This document shows, in pieces, positions 8,599 to 17,605 of a stretch of DNA of 64,000 nt. Each line of letters starts with the position of its first letter. Positions within the stretch are counted from its first letter, which is position 1. The notes beneath the pieces were generated by a model, which was not told where the DNA came from, did not search any database, and worked only from the letters and a program-made list of their open reading frames with translations. Source of the stretch: Opitutales bacterium (lineage in GTDB: Bacteria; Verrucomicrobiota; Verrucomicrobiia; Opitutales; Seribacteraceae); the NCBI GenBank assembly GCA_028045305.1, contig JAOFTV010000008.1, forward strand, positions 18,733 through 82,732, given 5' to 3'. Made by a program: the position numbers and the translations under genes.

Positions 8599-9735
8599 GT
8601 GGATAGAGTTGCGATAGAACAGCAATTTTTTCGAAATTCCGGATTGGTTAGCACCTTCTTGGTGATGGCCGCTCTGTGCATGACTATGCTGGGTATGGTC
8701 ATGCTGTTTAGTGCAGGTGCAGTTCGTGGAGCCCAGGATCTTTTGGCAAAACAGGCAGTTTGGCTAGTTCTGGCAATGATTGCAGCTGCTGTAGCAGCTT
8801 GGATAGATTTGGACTGGTTGAAGAAAAAAACTCCCTTGATTTTTTGTATTTGTATATTTGCCCTTATCCTGACCTTGGTCCCCAGCATAGGAGTGAAAGT
8901 GAATGGCGCCCAGCGCTGGATAGGTTTAGGACCTTTGAGGATACAGCCTTCCGAATTTGCCAAAATTGGACTGGTACTTGGCTGTGCTCATTATTTTGCT
9001 TTGCGACAACGTACATTGGGTGAATTTCTTGATGGATTTGCCATTCCTTCCGCTTTTCTCGGATTGGTTTGTGGTCTTATTCTTTTGCAGCCTGATTTTG
9101 GGACTAGTTTTTTATGCGGAGCAGTTGGAGCCACTTTGATGTTTCAAGCTGGTACGAGCCTGAAATGGTTGATGCCGGTGGCAGGTTTAGCCGTAACGGC
9201 TTTTTCTGTACTGGTATATTTTGATCCGGTGCGTATCCGACGGGTAACTTCCTTCTTGGATGTGGAAGCGAATGCCAATGACAGTGCTTACCAACTTTGG
9301 CAGGGTATGCTTGCTTTTGGAGTGGGAGGTGTCGATGGCGTGGGCTTGGGTATGGGCAGGCAACAAATGCATTTTCTTCCAGAAGCTCATACCGATTTTA
9401 TTTTCCCCGTAATTGGTGAGGAATTAGGTCTGGTTATGACGATGTGCGTGTTGTTATGTTTCCTTTTGCTCTTTGGTCTGACCTGCTGGAAGTTGAGGGG
9501 CGTTACTCGATTGTACGATTATTTACTGGCGATGGGTGCTTTGTTGTTCGTTTCCTTTCAGGCCATCATCAATATTGGCGTGGTTACGGGCTCGCTGCCC
9601 ACTAAGGGAATGTCCTTACCATTTATCAGTTATGGAGGATCAAACCTTGTAGTTGTTTTTATTATGATCGGTCTGGTCATAAATGTTTTACGAAGAATGG
9701 ACCAACCCAAACCCATCCAGCCCCGAGAAATGTGA
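8599..9735 (+). CDS. ftsW: SEDS-family lipid II polymerase FtsW
   Basis: Polytopic membrane protein (about ten hydrophobic segments) that polymerises lipid II at the septum with FtsI. SEDS-family landmarks are visible: an NGAQRWI stretch near 99-105, the EAHTDFIFPVIGEELG segment carrying the conserved acidic loop, and the C-terminal LPFISYGGSNL signature. Position between murD and murG matches dcw order. The start is a GTG at 8599 with a weak AGG just upstream, so a slightly different start is possible. The 3' end overlaps murG by four bases (GTGA). RodA is the alternative but is not expected in a dcw cluster. Confidence 0.93.
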   Translation: MDRVAIEQQFFRNSGLVSTFLVMAALCMTMLGMVMLFSAGAVRGAQDLLAKQAVWLVLAMIAAAVAAWIDLDWLKKKTPLIFCICIFALILTLVPSIGVKVNGAQRWIGLGPLRIQPSEFAKIGLVLGCAHYFALRQRTLGEFLDGFAIPSAFLGLVCGLILLQPDFGTSFLCGAVGATLMFQAGTSLKWLMPVAGLAVTAFSVLVYFDPVRIRRVTSFLDVEANANDSAYQLWQGMLAFGVGGVDGVGLGMGRQQMHFLPEAHTDFIFPVIGEELGLVMTMCVLLCFLLLFGLTCWKLRGVTRLYDYLLAMGALLFVSFQAIINIGVVTGSLPTKGMSLPFISYGGSNLVVVFIMIGLVINVLRRMDQPKPIQPREM

Positions 9736-10868
9736 AAAATGTAGTCATTGCATGCGGTGGTACCGGGGGACATCTGACTCCAGGAATTGGACTTGCTCAG
9801 GCGTTAGAGGAGAAAGGGTGTCCATGCTGGCTTTTTATTAGCCGTAAACAAGTCGACTCTCGTTTATCCTCGAAGTATAGAAAAATGAGTTTCGAACCTA
9901 TGCCAGGAGCACCCTTTTCCCGCTCCGCCTGGGGATTGTTCAAGTTTTTTAAAGAACTCCTTCACTCCTTTGTTTTATCTCGAAAATTTTACCGGAAAGT
10001 GGGTGCTGATGTCCTTGTTGGGTTTGGGGGGTTCTCCACACTCGGACCGGCTTTGGCTGCACGCACCATGGGTATTCCTATTTATTTACACGAGTCTAAT
10101 CGAAAGACTGGGAAAGCAGTGCGTTTCCTTGCCCGGCGAGCGGACCGGGTTTACCTTCCTGAAGGTGTCCGGGTAGAGGGTGTGTCCTATGAAAAGATTT
10201 ATCATTTCGGCTATCCCTTGCGACAGGATTTCAGAAGAATGCCCATGGAAAGAGCTCGTAGAAAACTTGGTATTCCTATGGCTGATAAATTATTGGTTGT
10301 CCTTGGTGGGAGTCAGGGGGCGGTGGCTCTGAACAAGTGGGTGAAGAATAATATCGAAAATTTAGCTATGGATGGAATTTCCGTTTATTGCGTTACTGGA
10401 ATGAACAAGGAAAGTTCTGGAGTGGTTCAGCTACACGATGCTTCTGGAACTACGGTCACAAGTAGGTTTGTTCCTTTTACAGATCAAATGGAAGTTTTGT
10501 TATCTTCCGCCAATTTAGTGATTAGTCGTGCTGGAGCAGGTTCTTTGGCAGAGGTTGTTAAATGTAGGGTGCCGGTAATTATGATTCCTTACCCCTATGC
10601 AGCGGATGATCATCAAACCCACAATGCAGTTTACCTGGAAAGTAAGGGTGGGGGGGTTGTATGTCCTCAATCAGAGATCTCAGAGAAATTACTGGATGAG
10701 GTCAGGGAGTTAATGTTTAACGAAGAATTTCGAACATTGATTAGAAGAAATCTCTTTTCTCTTGATTCGGGAGACGATGGACTTCGGATGGCCCAAGATA
10801 TTTTACAGTCTTTAAAAAATTCCAAATCGGTTGCGGATCGTAGAGATTTCGGGGGGGTCTTTGCATGA
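9732..10868 (+). CDS. murG: Lipid II synthase MurG (UDP-GlcNAc transferase)
   Basis: Peripheral membrane GT-B glycosyltransferase that transfers GlcNAc from UDP-GlcNAc to lipid I. The N-terminal glycine loop GGTGGHLTPG (about 8-17) is diagnostic. The C-terminal Rossmann domain opens with LGGSQGAVALN near 195, and the UDP-GlcNAc site is marked by SRAGAGSLAE followed by PVIMIPYPYAADDHQ (about 265-300). The GTG start lies within the ftsW stop, and the gene ends in an ATGA overlap with the murC-murB fusion. Length of 378 aa is standard. Confidence 0.95.
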   Translation: MKNVVIACGGTGGHLTPGIGLAQALEEKGCPCWLFISRKQVDSRLSSKYRKMSFEPMPGAPFSRSAWGLFKFFKELLHSFVLSRKFYRKVGADVLVGFGGFSTLGPALAARTMGIPIYLHESNRKTGKAVRFLARRADRVYLPEGVRVEGVSYEKIYHFGYPLRQDFRRMPMERARRKLGIPMADKLLVVLGGSQGAVALNKWVKNNIENLAMDGISVYCVTGMNKESSGVVQLHDASGTTVTSRFVPFTDQMEVLLSSANLVISRAGAGSLAEVVKCRVPVIMIPYPYAADDHQTHNAVYLESKGGGVVCPQSEISEKLLDEVRELMFNEEFRTLIRRNLFSLDSGDDGLRMAQDILQSLKNSKSVADRRDFGGVFA

Positions 10869-13072
10869 AAAGACCAAGGAAAGTGCTTTTGCTTGGAGCC
10901 GGTGGTATGGGCATGGCTCCTCTTGCCCTCTATTTGCGAGGTGCCGGTGTTCGTGTGGAAGCATTTGATCATAAATTTCGAGAACCTTTGCGGACCGAGC
11001 TTGAAAATGCTGGGGTTAAAATACTTCATGAACCCGAAGCTATTTTAACCCCGGACTGCGTGGTTCGTTCGAGTGCAATCCCTGCAGATGATCCTATGGT
11101 GTCCGAGTGGGTAAATGCAGATGTTCCTGTTTACAAAAGGGGCGAATTTTTGTCTTCTCTATTCTCCCGTAAACGCGTGATCGCAGTGGTCGGAAGCCAT
11201 GGAAAAACAAGTGTTGCTGGGCGCATTGCCTGGGCTCTCGAGCGTTTAAACTTTCCATGCTCATATTTGGTTGGTGCACAATTCATTGATTCCATCTTAC
11301 CATCTGGGAAATTTCAAAAATCTCCATGGGTGCTTCTGGAAGTTGACGAGAGTGATGGTACGATCGATGGGTTTTCTCCCAACATTACTGTGGCATTGAA
11401 CTGTGACTGGGATCATGTCGACCGCTATGAAAACAAGGAGTCCTTCTTGCATACTCTAAAATCCTTATTTGAGCGGACTAAAAATCATATTGTTTGCCAA
11501 GACTGTGCCCCCCTTAATTCGATTGCACAAAATTTGTCAGATAAACAAACCGTATTTTTTTCCCCTGCCTCCAATCCTCATGATTTTACCGAAGCCAATG
11601 AACGTGCCGTAAGGTCGGTAATCGGGGTATTAAATCTTTCCGTCCAGGATTTGGATTTCGAAGAATTTCCGGGCATTCAAAGAAGACAGGCAACTCTCTT
11701 TGACGATGGAAACCGTTGGGTTGTGGAAGACTACGCTCATCACCCCACAGAGATCCGTTCGTTCCTTGATTTAAGAAGGAAAATGGAACCATCCAGGTCC
11801 ATGAAAGTAATATTTCAACCGCATCGATATTCTCGAACCGAGAGTTTGGCCGCTGGTTTTGCTGAGGAACTTGCCCATGCTGACCAGCTCTTTCTTCTCC
11901 CCACTTATTCTGCTTTTGAAAAGTTTGACCAAAGGGGTTCGGTGGAAGCACTTACCGGATATTTGCCACCTCGCTTGCGCGGGAGTACAAAGATTTATGA
12001 TGACTTCGGGGATCTGCGCCGCTCTTTGCACAGAAAAAATATCGAAAAGCTCAAGGACCAAGTACTTTTTGTGGGTGCAGGAGATATCGAGCACTGGGCA
12101 CATGCATTTTCTGCTTGGGAGCATAGTGGGGAAGATAAGCATAAGGCGTTCGGCCTGTATCTGGAAAACAGACTGTCTACTGGAACAATATTGAACGGTT
12201 ACCACCCGCTTGGCTCGATGACAACCATGGGGGTGGGGGGGAATGCAAGATGGTATGCCGAGCCCGCCAATGCAGAGGATTTGAGGTCTCTGGTGGAGGC
12301 GTGCAAGTTGTTTGAGTTGCCTAGGTCGATGATGGGTAGGGGATCGAATTTAATTGTACCTGATGATGGCTTTGGCGGTCTAGTACTTCGCCTGCGTGGA
12401 AAGTTTTGGAACACGATTGAACTGAGAAGCGAAAATTCCCTAGTGGTGGGTGCAGGAGCAAAGCTAAACGATATTTGCAAGTTTGCCTGTGGGCAAGGAC
12501 TTCAAGGGTTTGAATTTCTCGAAGGGATTCCGGGCACACTGGGGGGGGCGTTGAGAATGAATGCTGGAGCGATGGGCTGGGAGACTTTCGACTTAGTCGA
12601 CTGGGTAAGTTTTCTTTTACCAAATGGCAAAATACAGGAGATTCCCGGAAGCGAACTTGAAGTCGGGTACAGATATTGCAAGGAGGCTTATGAAGGGATT
12701 GCTCTTAGGGCAAAGCTAAAGTCCGAGGGTCGCGCGAAACACCAGGAAATACGAAAAGTCATAGATTCTTTGGCACAAGCACGTAGAAAAACGCAACCCC
12801 GTGAAGCAAGTTCCGGGTGTGTGTTCAGAAACCCAAATGAGCATTCCGCTGGTTGGCTCATTGATCAAAGCGGTCTGAAAGGAGAAAAAGTGGGCGGAGC
12901 CACAGTTTCTGATATGCATGCTAATTTTATTCTTAATCGTGGAGATGCCACTGCTACCGAGGTGATCAAACTTATCCTCAAGGTGCGTGAGCGTGTACAA
13001 AAATCCCACGGACTTACTCTCGAACCCGAAGTCAATGTACTCGGGAAATCATGGGAACAATACCTTTCTTAA
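10865..13072 (+). CDS. Bifunctional MurC-MurB fusion: UDP-MurNAc--L-alanine ligase / UDP-N-acetylenolpyruvoylglucosamine reductase
   Basis: One frame of 735 codons joins two usually separate enzymes. Residues about 1-425 are MurC: N-terminal LLLGAGGMGM loop, ATPase P-loop G110-S-H-G-K-T-S116, and the EDYAHHPTEI element of the C-terminal domain. Residues about 440-735 are MurB: the FAD-binding core with LGSMTTMGVGGNA, MGRGSNLIV and EGIPGTLGGALRMNAGAMG, then the C-terminal domain with GCVFRNP and LEPEVNVLG. MurB reduces the enolpyruvyl group to make UDP-MurNAc, which MurC then uses, so the fusion joins consecutive steps. At the usual catalytic serine (GSxFxNP) this protein has cysteine, a substitution that can still act as a general acid. 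It overlaps murG by four bases; ddl begins 22 bases later. Confidence 0.94.
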   Translation: MKRPRKVLLLGAGGMGMAPLALYLRGAGVRVEAFDHKFREPLRTELENAGVKILHEPEAILTPDCVVRSSAIPADDPMVSEWVNADVPVYKRGEFLSSLFSRKRVIAVVGSHGKTSVAGRIAWALERLNFPCSYLVGAQFIDSILPSGKFQKSPWVLLEVDESDGTIDGFSPNITVALNCDWDHVDRYENKESFLHTLKSLFERTKNHIVCQDCAPLNSIAQNLSDKQTVFFSPASNPHDFTEANERAVRSVIGVLNLSVQDLDFEEFPGIQRRQATLFDDGNRWVVEDYAHHPTEIRSFLDLRRKMEPSRSMKVIFQPHRYSRTESLAAGFAEELAHADQLFLLPTYSAFEKFDQRGSVEALTGYLPPRLRGSTKIYDDFGDLRRSLHRKNIEKLKDQVLFVGAGDIEHWAHAFSAWEHSGEDKHKAFGLYLENRLSTGTILNGYHPLGSMTTMGVGGNARWYAEPANAEDLRSLVEACKLFELPRSMMGRGSNLIVPDDGFGGLVLRLRGKFWNTIELRSENSLVVGAGAKLNDICKFACGQGLQGFEFLEGIPGTLGGALRMNAGAMGWETFDLVDWVSFLLPNGKIQEIPGSELEVGYRYCKEAYEGIALRAKLKSEGRAKHQEIRKVIDSLAQARRKTQPREASSGCVFRNPNEHSAGWLIDQSGLKGEKVGGATVSDMHANFILNRGDATATEVIKLILKVRERVQKSHGLTLEPEVNVLGKSWEQYLS

Positions 13073-13093
13073 ATATACCTCACTCGATTCACC

Positions 13094-14041
13094 ATGAATA
13101 CTACACCGAACTTAATCATTTTATGCGGGGGAACCGGACCTGAACGCGAAGTTTCTCGTGCCTCCGGTAAAGCCCTATTCGAATCACTCTCTAAGAATTA
13201 CCATGCGAGGCTGGTCGATTTAAGTGAAGATCGATTGCCTGAAGGTATGGATGCAAATAACGAAGTTATTTTTCCAGTAATCCATGGAACCTTTGGAGAA
13301 GATGGTCGATTGCAAGCTTTGCTTGATGACGCGGGGTTTGAATATGCTGGGAGCAATGCTACATCCAGTCAATTGTGCATGGATAAAGCATTGGCAAAGG
13401 AAAAGGTTGCTGAAATTGGAGTTCGCGTATCTCCGAGCGTGACCTTTGCTAACCCCAGAGAGTGTGACCCAGGCCAATTAATTGATCTTCTAGGTAGAGA
13501 AACTGTTTTAAAGCCAATTAACCAAGGAAGCAGTGTTTCCCTGCGGGTAATTTGCGGATTTGAGGATTTGAAAAATGCAATTTCGGAAATCGAACCCGGG
13601 GAGTGGATGCTTGAGAAGCGCGTAATTGGGCGGGAGGTCACGATTGGTATGCTAGATAATCACGCCATGGGAATTGTTGAGGTAATTCCCGTCGGTGGGG
13701 TTTACGATTACCAAAGAAAATATGTTCCAGGTTCCACAGAATACAGGTTTCCTGCGGTCATTGATGACGAAGTGGAGCGCGAATTAAAAGAATTTGCCCG
13801 AAAAGCTTACCAAGCTTGTGACTGTCGAGACTTTGCCCGGATTGACTTTATGATATCTGAAGACGGGGATGCCCATTTCCTTGAAGTAAACACAATCCCG
13901 GGTCTTACCGCGACCAGCCTTCTTCCAAAGAGTGCATCTTGTTCGGGGTATGACTTTGAAAAACTGTGTTGCCGACTTATTGAACCCGCCATCCAACGTT
14001 TTCTCGCCCGTCATCCATCCTATAACTGCCACGCAGCTTAA
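13094..14041 (+). CDS. ddl: D-alanine--D-alanine ligase
   Basis: ATP-grasp ligase that makes the D-Ala-D-Ala dipeptide used by MurF. The N-terminal domain shows the FPVIHGTFGEDGRLQ signature (about 55-70) and YAGS around 85. The ATP-grasp core includes LKPINQGSS, and the C-terminal metal-binding segment is EVNTIPGLTATSLLP with the conserved Glu and Asn ligands. Length of 315 aa is normal. No clear ribosome-binding site is seen before the ATG at 13094, so expression may depend on coupling to the upstream fusion. The gene ends three bases before ftsQ. Confidence 0.95.
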   Translation: MNTTPNLIILCGGTGPEREVSRASGKALFESLSKNYHARLVDLSEDRLPEGMDANNEVIFPVIHGTFGEDGRLQALLDDAGFEYAGSNATSSQLCMDKALAKEKVAEIGVRVSPSVTFANPRECDPGQLIDLLGRETVLKPINQGSSVSLRVICGFEDLKNAISEIEPGEWMLEKRVIGREVTIGMLDNHAMGIVEVIPVGGVYDYQRKYVPGSTEYRFPAVIDDEVERELKEFARKAYQACDCRDFARIDFMISEDGDAHFLEVNTIPGLTATSLLPKSASCSGYDFEKLCCRLIEPAIQRFLARHPSYNCHAA

Positions 14042-14044
14042 TCC

Positions 14045-14956
14045 ATGCCTAAGAAAAAGTCGCCTGATCTATCTTTACCTTCCAGTTGGAAGGATCTTGT
14101 TCAAAAAAAATCCCGTAGAACAGCTAGCCGCTCATCAGTTCGTAAGCGCTGGCAAATGGGTCTGAAGTTATTATCTTTAATATTAATTCTTTCCGTGGTT
14201 GGGGCCTTTGGACTTTTTACCGAAAAGAATTTTAGTTCAAGCCTTGTGGGTAGTTTTGAATTCAAAGGCGTTAGCCCGATAGTCGATCGTGTCCGTTTTT
14301 CCAGCGATGGAGCTTTAAACCATAAATGGTTTGCAAACTGGTTTGGACCGATAAGAAAACGTACTCTTATGGATTTAAATTTAGCTGATATACATCAGCA
14401 TTTATTGGGTGAGCATCAAATTGCGAATGCTAAGATACGACGCGTATTCCCATCAACTTTAGAAGTTACCATTCAAGAAAGGCAACCCGTTCTTGTGCTC
14501 AGGCTAAAGGATAGAAAAAAAGGTTATCAAGACTGGCTTGTATCTAGAGATGGAACACTGTACTTGGGGCAGGAATATTCATCCTCGAGGTTAGCCCTTT
14601 TACCATCCTTGCGGATTGCCCCAAATCAACTGAAAAGAAAGGTAGATGGTTCTGGTTATGCTGCACTTGCCGGTATGGTTCGGGTTTCACCCCTCCTTGA
14701 ACTTGCTCGGCGTGAATATCCAGACCTGTACCGCGATTGGCGGGTGGTTTCGTATGAGCGACCTGATGATTTAGACCCAGGAGCCCATATACTCGTACAG
14801 TCCGGTAGAATAGGAAAAATTCGGTTTTCACCAAATGCTTATGCAGATCAAATGAAAAGACTTCGATACCTGCTCAAGGATCCAAAGTTTTCAAAGACTG
14901 CGAAAATCCGTTCAATTGATCTATCCCACGAACGTTCTGTATTTGCCAAAATATAA
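14045..14956 (+). CDS. ftsQ: FtsQ-like cell division protein
   Basis: Single-pass inner-membrane protein with a short basic cytoplasmic tail (about 1-38), one hydrophobic segment (about 40-58) and a periplasmic remainder. The region about 70-145 looks like a POTRA domain and ends in the pattern RRVFPSTLEVTIQERQPV, the typical POTRA-FtsQ junction. A beta-rich FtsQ/DivIB domain follows, containing WLVSRDGTLYL. Its position between ddl and ftsA is the classical one. FtsQ scaffolds FtsB/FtsL and FtsWI at the septum. Sequence similarity is loose, as is usual for FtsQ, so the call relies on architecture plus context. Confidence 0.85.
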   Translation: MPKKKSPDLSLPSSWKDLVQKKSRRTASRSSVRKRWQMGLKLLSLILILSVVGAFGLFTEKNFSSSLVGSFEFKGVSPIVDRVRFSSDGALNHKWFANWFGPIRKRTLMDLNLADIHQHLLGEHQIANAKIRRVFPSTLEVTIQERQPVLVLRLKDRKKGYQDWLVSRDGTLYLGQEYSSSRLALLPSLRIAPNQLKRKVDGSGYAALAGMVRVSPLLELARREYPDLYRDWRVVSYERPDDLDPGAHILVQSGRIGKIRFSPNAYADQMKRLRYLLKDPKFSKTAKIRSIDLSHERSVFAKI

Positions 14957-15000
14957 CCTTAAAAAGCATACCGCCTCAGCAAACCTCGATTAATATAGAA

Positions 15001-16206
15001 ATGAGCAAGATCATAGGAGCAGTCGAAATTGGAACTTCCAAAGCAAAAGCTTTGGTTGGGGAAGTATCTGAAGGCAAACCACTAAGCATCGTGGGTATGG
15101 CCACTCGCCCGAACGAGGGAATGAGAAAGGGAGAGATTATAGATTTTAATAAAGTTGGCACATCGGTTCATACCGCCTTGGCAGAAGCGGAAAAAATGTC
15201 GGGGACGACAGTGGATTCAATCTACCTTGCCCAGACGGGTTCTCATTTAAGCGGATCGGTTTTGCGTGCGAGTGCTAATGTTTCTTCTTCAGATGGTCGC
15301 GTATCTGCATCCGATCTGCAACGGGCAGCGGATGAAGCAAAAAGGCGTAAGCCAGAGAATGGCAGATCTTATGTACATTATGTACGAATGCCCATTTTAT
15401 TGGACGGTCGACCGGTGGAAGATCCAGTTGGTATGATTGGTAAGAAAGTAGAAATTGTTTATTGGGCTATTGAGGGAAATGACTCTGCTATTCGTGCAAA
15501 CCTTGATGTTGCAAATAGTTATGGTTTGGAAGTCGATGATTTAATTTTATCCTCCATTGCCTCATCAACCCTGGTTGCCGGTCCGGATTTGAAACGGGCG
15601 GGAGTACTTGTCATCGATATGGGGGCAGGTGTTACGGACCTGGCAATTTATCGAAGCGGACATGTTGCGTATACCGGGGTAATTCCTGTAGGTGGAGACC
15701 ACGTGTCCGGGGATTTGGCCATGGGTTTACGGGTATTTGAACCTTACGCAGAAAAATTGAAATTAACTTATGGATTAGCCCAGCATGATTCTTCCGCTCA
15801 GGATGAAAAAGTATGGATAACTAATGAAAAAACAATTGGTGACCGAGCAGTATCCCGGAAAGCCATTTCCAGTATCATTCATGTTAGAGTGGTTGAATTA
15901 TTTGAAATTATTGCCAAAGAGTTAGGCGACTTTCTAAACCCAGAAGAACTGGGAGCAGGGGTGGTTCTAACTGGAGGTGCATCCCGATTGCCGGGGATTG
16001 AGCAAGTTGCTTCCATGGTACTTGGGGTGCCCGCCCGCAAGGCCACATTTCCGTCGGAAATTGGAAAAGATTTGGCCCAACCAGAAAACGCGACCGTTCT
16101 TGGACTTTTGCATTACGCGTTGGAGGACAACCGTTTGCCTGGTCAACCAAAGAGCAATGAAAATTCCGGTATTCTTAGTAAAATCGGAGGATTACTGGGA
16201 ATTTAA
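15001..16206 (+). CDS. ftsA: Cell division protein FtsA
   Basis: Actin-like ATPase that tethers FtsZ filaments to the membrane. The first phosphate loop is near the start (GAVEIGTSKAKALVGE, about 6-21). The SHS2/1C subdomain falls around 85-165, and the second phosphate motif is VIDMGAGVTDLAIY around 205-218. The C-terminal residues ILSKIGGLLGI form a short amphipathic helix of the kind that inserts FtsA into the membrane. It lies directly upstream of ftsZ with a 59-base gap and 44 bases after ftsQ. The 401-residue length is typical. The intact targeting helix suggests the FtsZ tether is functional. Confidence 0.94.
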   Translation: MSKIIGAVEIGTSKAKALVGEVSEGKPLSIVGMATRPNEGMRKGEIIDFNKVGTSVHTALAEAEKMSGTTVDSIYLAQTGSHLSGSVLRASANVSSSDGRVSASDLQRAADEAKRRKPENGRSYVHYVRMPILLDGRPVEDPVGMIGKKVEIVYWAIEGNDSAIRANLDVANSYGLEVDDLILSSIASSTLVAGPDLKRAGVLVIDMGAGVTDLAIYRSGHVAYTGVIPVGGDHVSGDLAMGLRVFEPYAEKLKLTYGLAQHDSSAQDEKVWITNEKTIGDRAVSRKAISSIIHVRVVELFEIIAKELGDFLNPEELGAGVVLTGGASRLPGIEQVASMVLGVPARKATFPSEIGKDLAQPENATVLGLLHYALEDNRLPGQPKSNENSGILSKIGGLLGI

Positions 16207-16265
16207 AATTATTCTCTAAATATTTTTAGAAATCATTCTTTGATAATCCCCAGCCCCTAAATATC

Positions 16266-17549
16266 ATGAACCAAGAAAATTTCCTTGAACCATCAGCCAA
16301 TCCACATCTTCAAGATTGTCCAGGCTTGCGTGCCATGATCATTGGTGTAGGAGGTGCTGGAACTTCTTTGGTGGATGGTCTGCGTTTTGACAACTTTGAC
16401 TATGTAGAAAATCTGGTAATCGATGTGGATGTTCGATCCCTTGCTGATTCTCTTGCTGCTGAAAAACTTACATTTGGTCGTCGGCATACCCGGGGAATGG
16501 GGACCGGTGGAGATGTAAAATTAGCCCGCCGTGCCATTGAGGAGGAAAAGGACAAATTACGGGAAAAACTTGATGGTGTAGATTTGGTTTTTCTACTTGC
16601 TGGTCTTGGAGGCGGTACGGGTGGGGGAGTGGCTTCAGTTGTTGCAAGATTAGCCCGTGAGCGGGGAGCCCTTGTTTTTGCTTTTGCACCGATGCCTTTC
16701 AGTTGGGAGAAGTCAAGGCATGCACAGGCGGAAGAGTGCCTTGAGGATTTGCGAAAACATGCCAATGCTGTGATTCCGCTTCCCAATGATTCTTTATTAC
16801 AAATTGGTGGCCCGGACGCGACCGCTCTGGAATGTTTTGCCGAAGCGGGGAGGAATGTTAGCCGAGGGATTTCAGCAATATGTAACCTGATTTACCGAAA
16901 AGGAATGATCGATGTTGATTTCGTCCATTTGCGTAAGGCCTTTGGCGGTCGAGCGGGTAGAACACTTTTTGGATACGGTAAAGGGGCAGGTAAGGATGGA
17001 CTTCGTGAAGCTATGAGAGAACTGCTTGTTTGTCCGATGTTGCATCTCCCTGATGTTTCCAAGGCTGCAGACATTCTCTTAATCTTTATCAATGGTGGTC
17101 CGAACTTAGGGATGTCCGCACTACAGTCTGCATCTCAAGAAATTCGGGAAGCTTTTAAAGCTGGTGAGCAGGTAGTATTTGGTGCCCATGTTGACGAGAA
17201 TATGGGGGACGAAGTTCGCATCATTGTTTTGGGAGCAACTGACCTAGGTACCGCCTCGCCAATGGCAGACGTGGCACCGCCTGCTCAGGAGGTATTCCAT
17301 GCAACTTCCAAGCCTAAGGAAACTCATCCATCCCGCTTATCAATTAATCAAAAAGAAGCTAAGAAAATGGTTTCTAAAAGAGGCTCAAAAAAGAAAACCT
17401 CCGAATCTTTGGAACAAAATACATTTTCATTCATGGAGGATCAGAACCAAAGGGGTATTTTTGATAACCTTCCAAGCCGAAACATGTATGAAGGTGAGGA
17501 CTTGGATGTACCAACCTACCTAAGAAGAGGAGTGCAAATTAACTTGTAG
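16266..17549 (+). CDS. ftsZ: Cell division GTPase FtsZ (divergent active-site loops)
   Basis: Tubulin-like Z-ring protein, identified by the N-terminal GVGGAG loop, the GLGGGTGGG phosphate loop at 113-121, the T7 loop region and position after ftsA. The C-terminal DVPTYLRRGV peptide matches the conserved FtsA-binding tail and follows a basic, unstructured linker (about 345-410). Several usually invariant residues differ. The signature GGGTGTG reads GGGTGGG, the T2-loop NTD reads DVD, and the T7 loop NxDxxD reads D216-V-D218-F-V-H221, so the residue matching the catalytic aspartate 212 of E. coli is histidine. This predicts altered GTP hydrolysis between subunits. It is a genuine full-length gene rather than a broken copy, because the frame, core fold and tail are intact. 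Confidence 0.9.
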   Translation: MNQENFLEPSANPHLQDCPGLRAMIIGVGGAGTSLVDGLRFDNFDYVENLVIDVDVRSLADSLAAEKLTFGRRHTRGMGTGGDVKLARRAIEEEKDKLREKLDGVDLVFLLAGLGGGTGGGVASVVARLARERGALVFAFAPMPFSWEKSRHAQAEECLEDLRKHANAVIPLPNDSLLQIGGPDATALECFAEAGRNVSRGISAICNLIYRKGMIDVDFVHLRKAFGGRAGRTLFGYGKGAGKDGLREAMRELLVCPMLHLPDVSKAADILLIFINGGPNLGMSALQSASQEIREAFKAGEQVVFGAHVDENMGDEVRIIVLGATDLGTASPMADVAPPAQEVFHATSKPKETHPSRLSINQKEAKKMVSKRGSKKKTSESLEQNTFSFMEDQNQRGIFDNLPSRNMYEGEDLDVPTYLRRGVQINL

Positions 17550-17583
17550 GAAACACATTCCTGATCGCATTACTTGTAGGAAA
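17542..17583. repeat. Short direct repeat at the ftsZ stop codon
   Basis: The 12-base word ACTTGTAGGAAA occurs at 17542-17553, spanning the ftsZ stop codon, and again at 17572-17583, a period of 30 bases. The intervening bases contain a small AGGAA/TTCCT inverted repeat. It may be a leftover of a local duplication. No function is evident. Confidence 0.5.
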
Positions 17584-17605
17584 AGATCAAAAATCCGCGG
17601 TATGC

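Noticed and set aside
16266..17549. Bacterial tubulin (BtubA/B) instead of FtsZ
   Set aside because: Length, neighbourhood after ftsA and the C-terminal FtsA-binding peptide all fit FtsZ.
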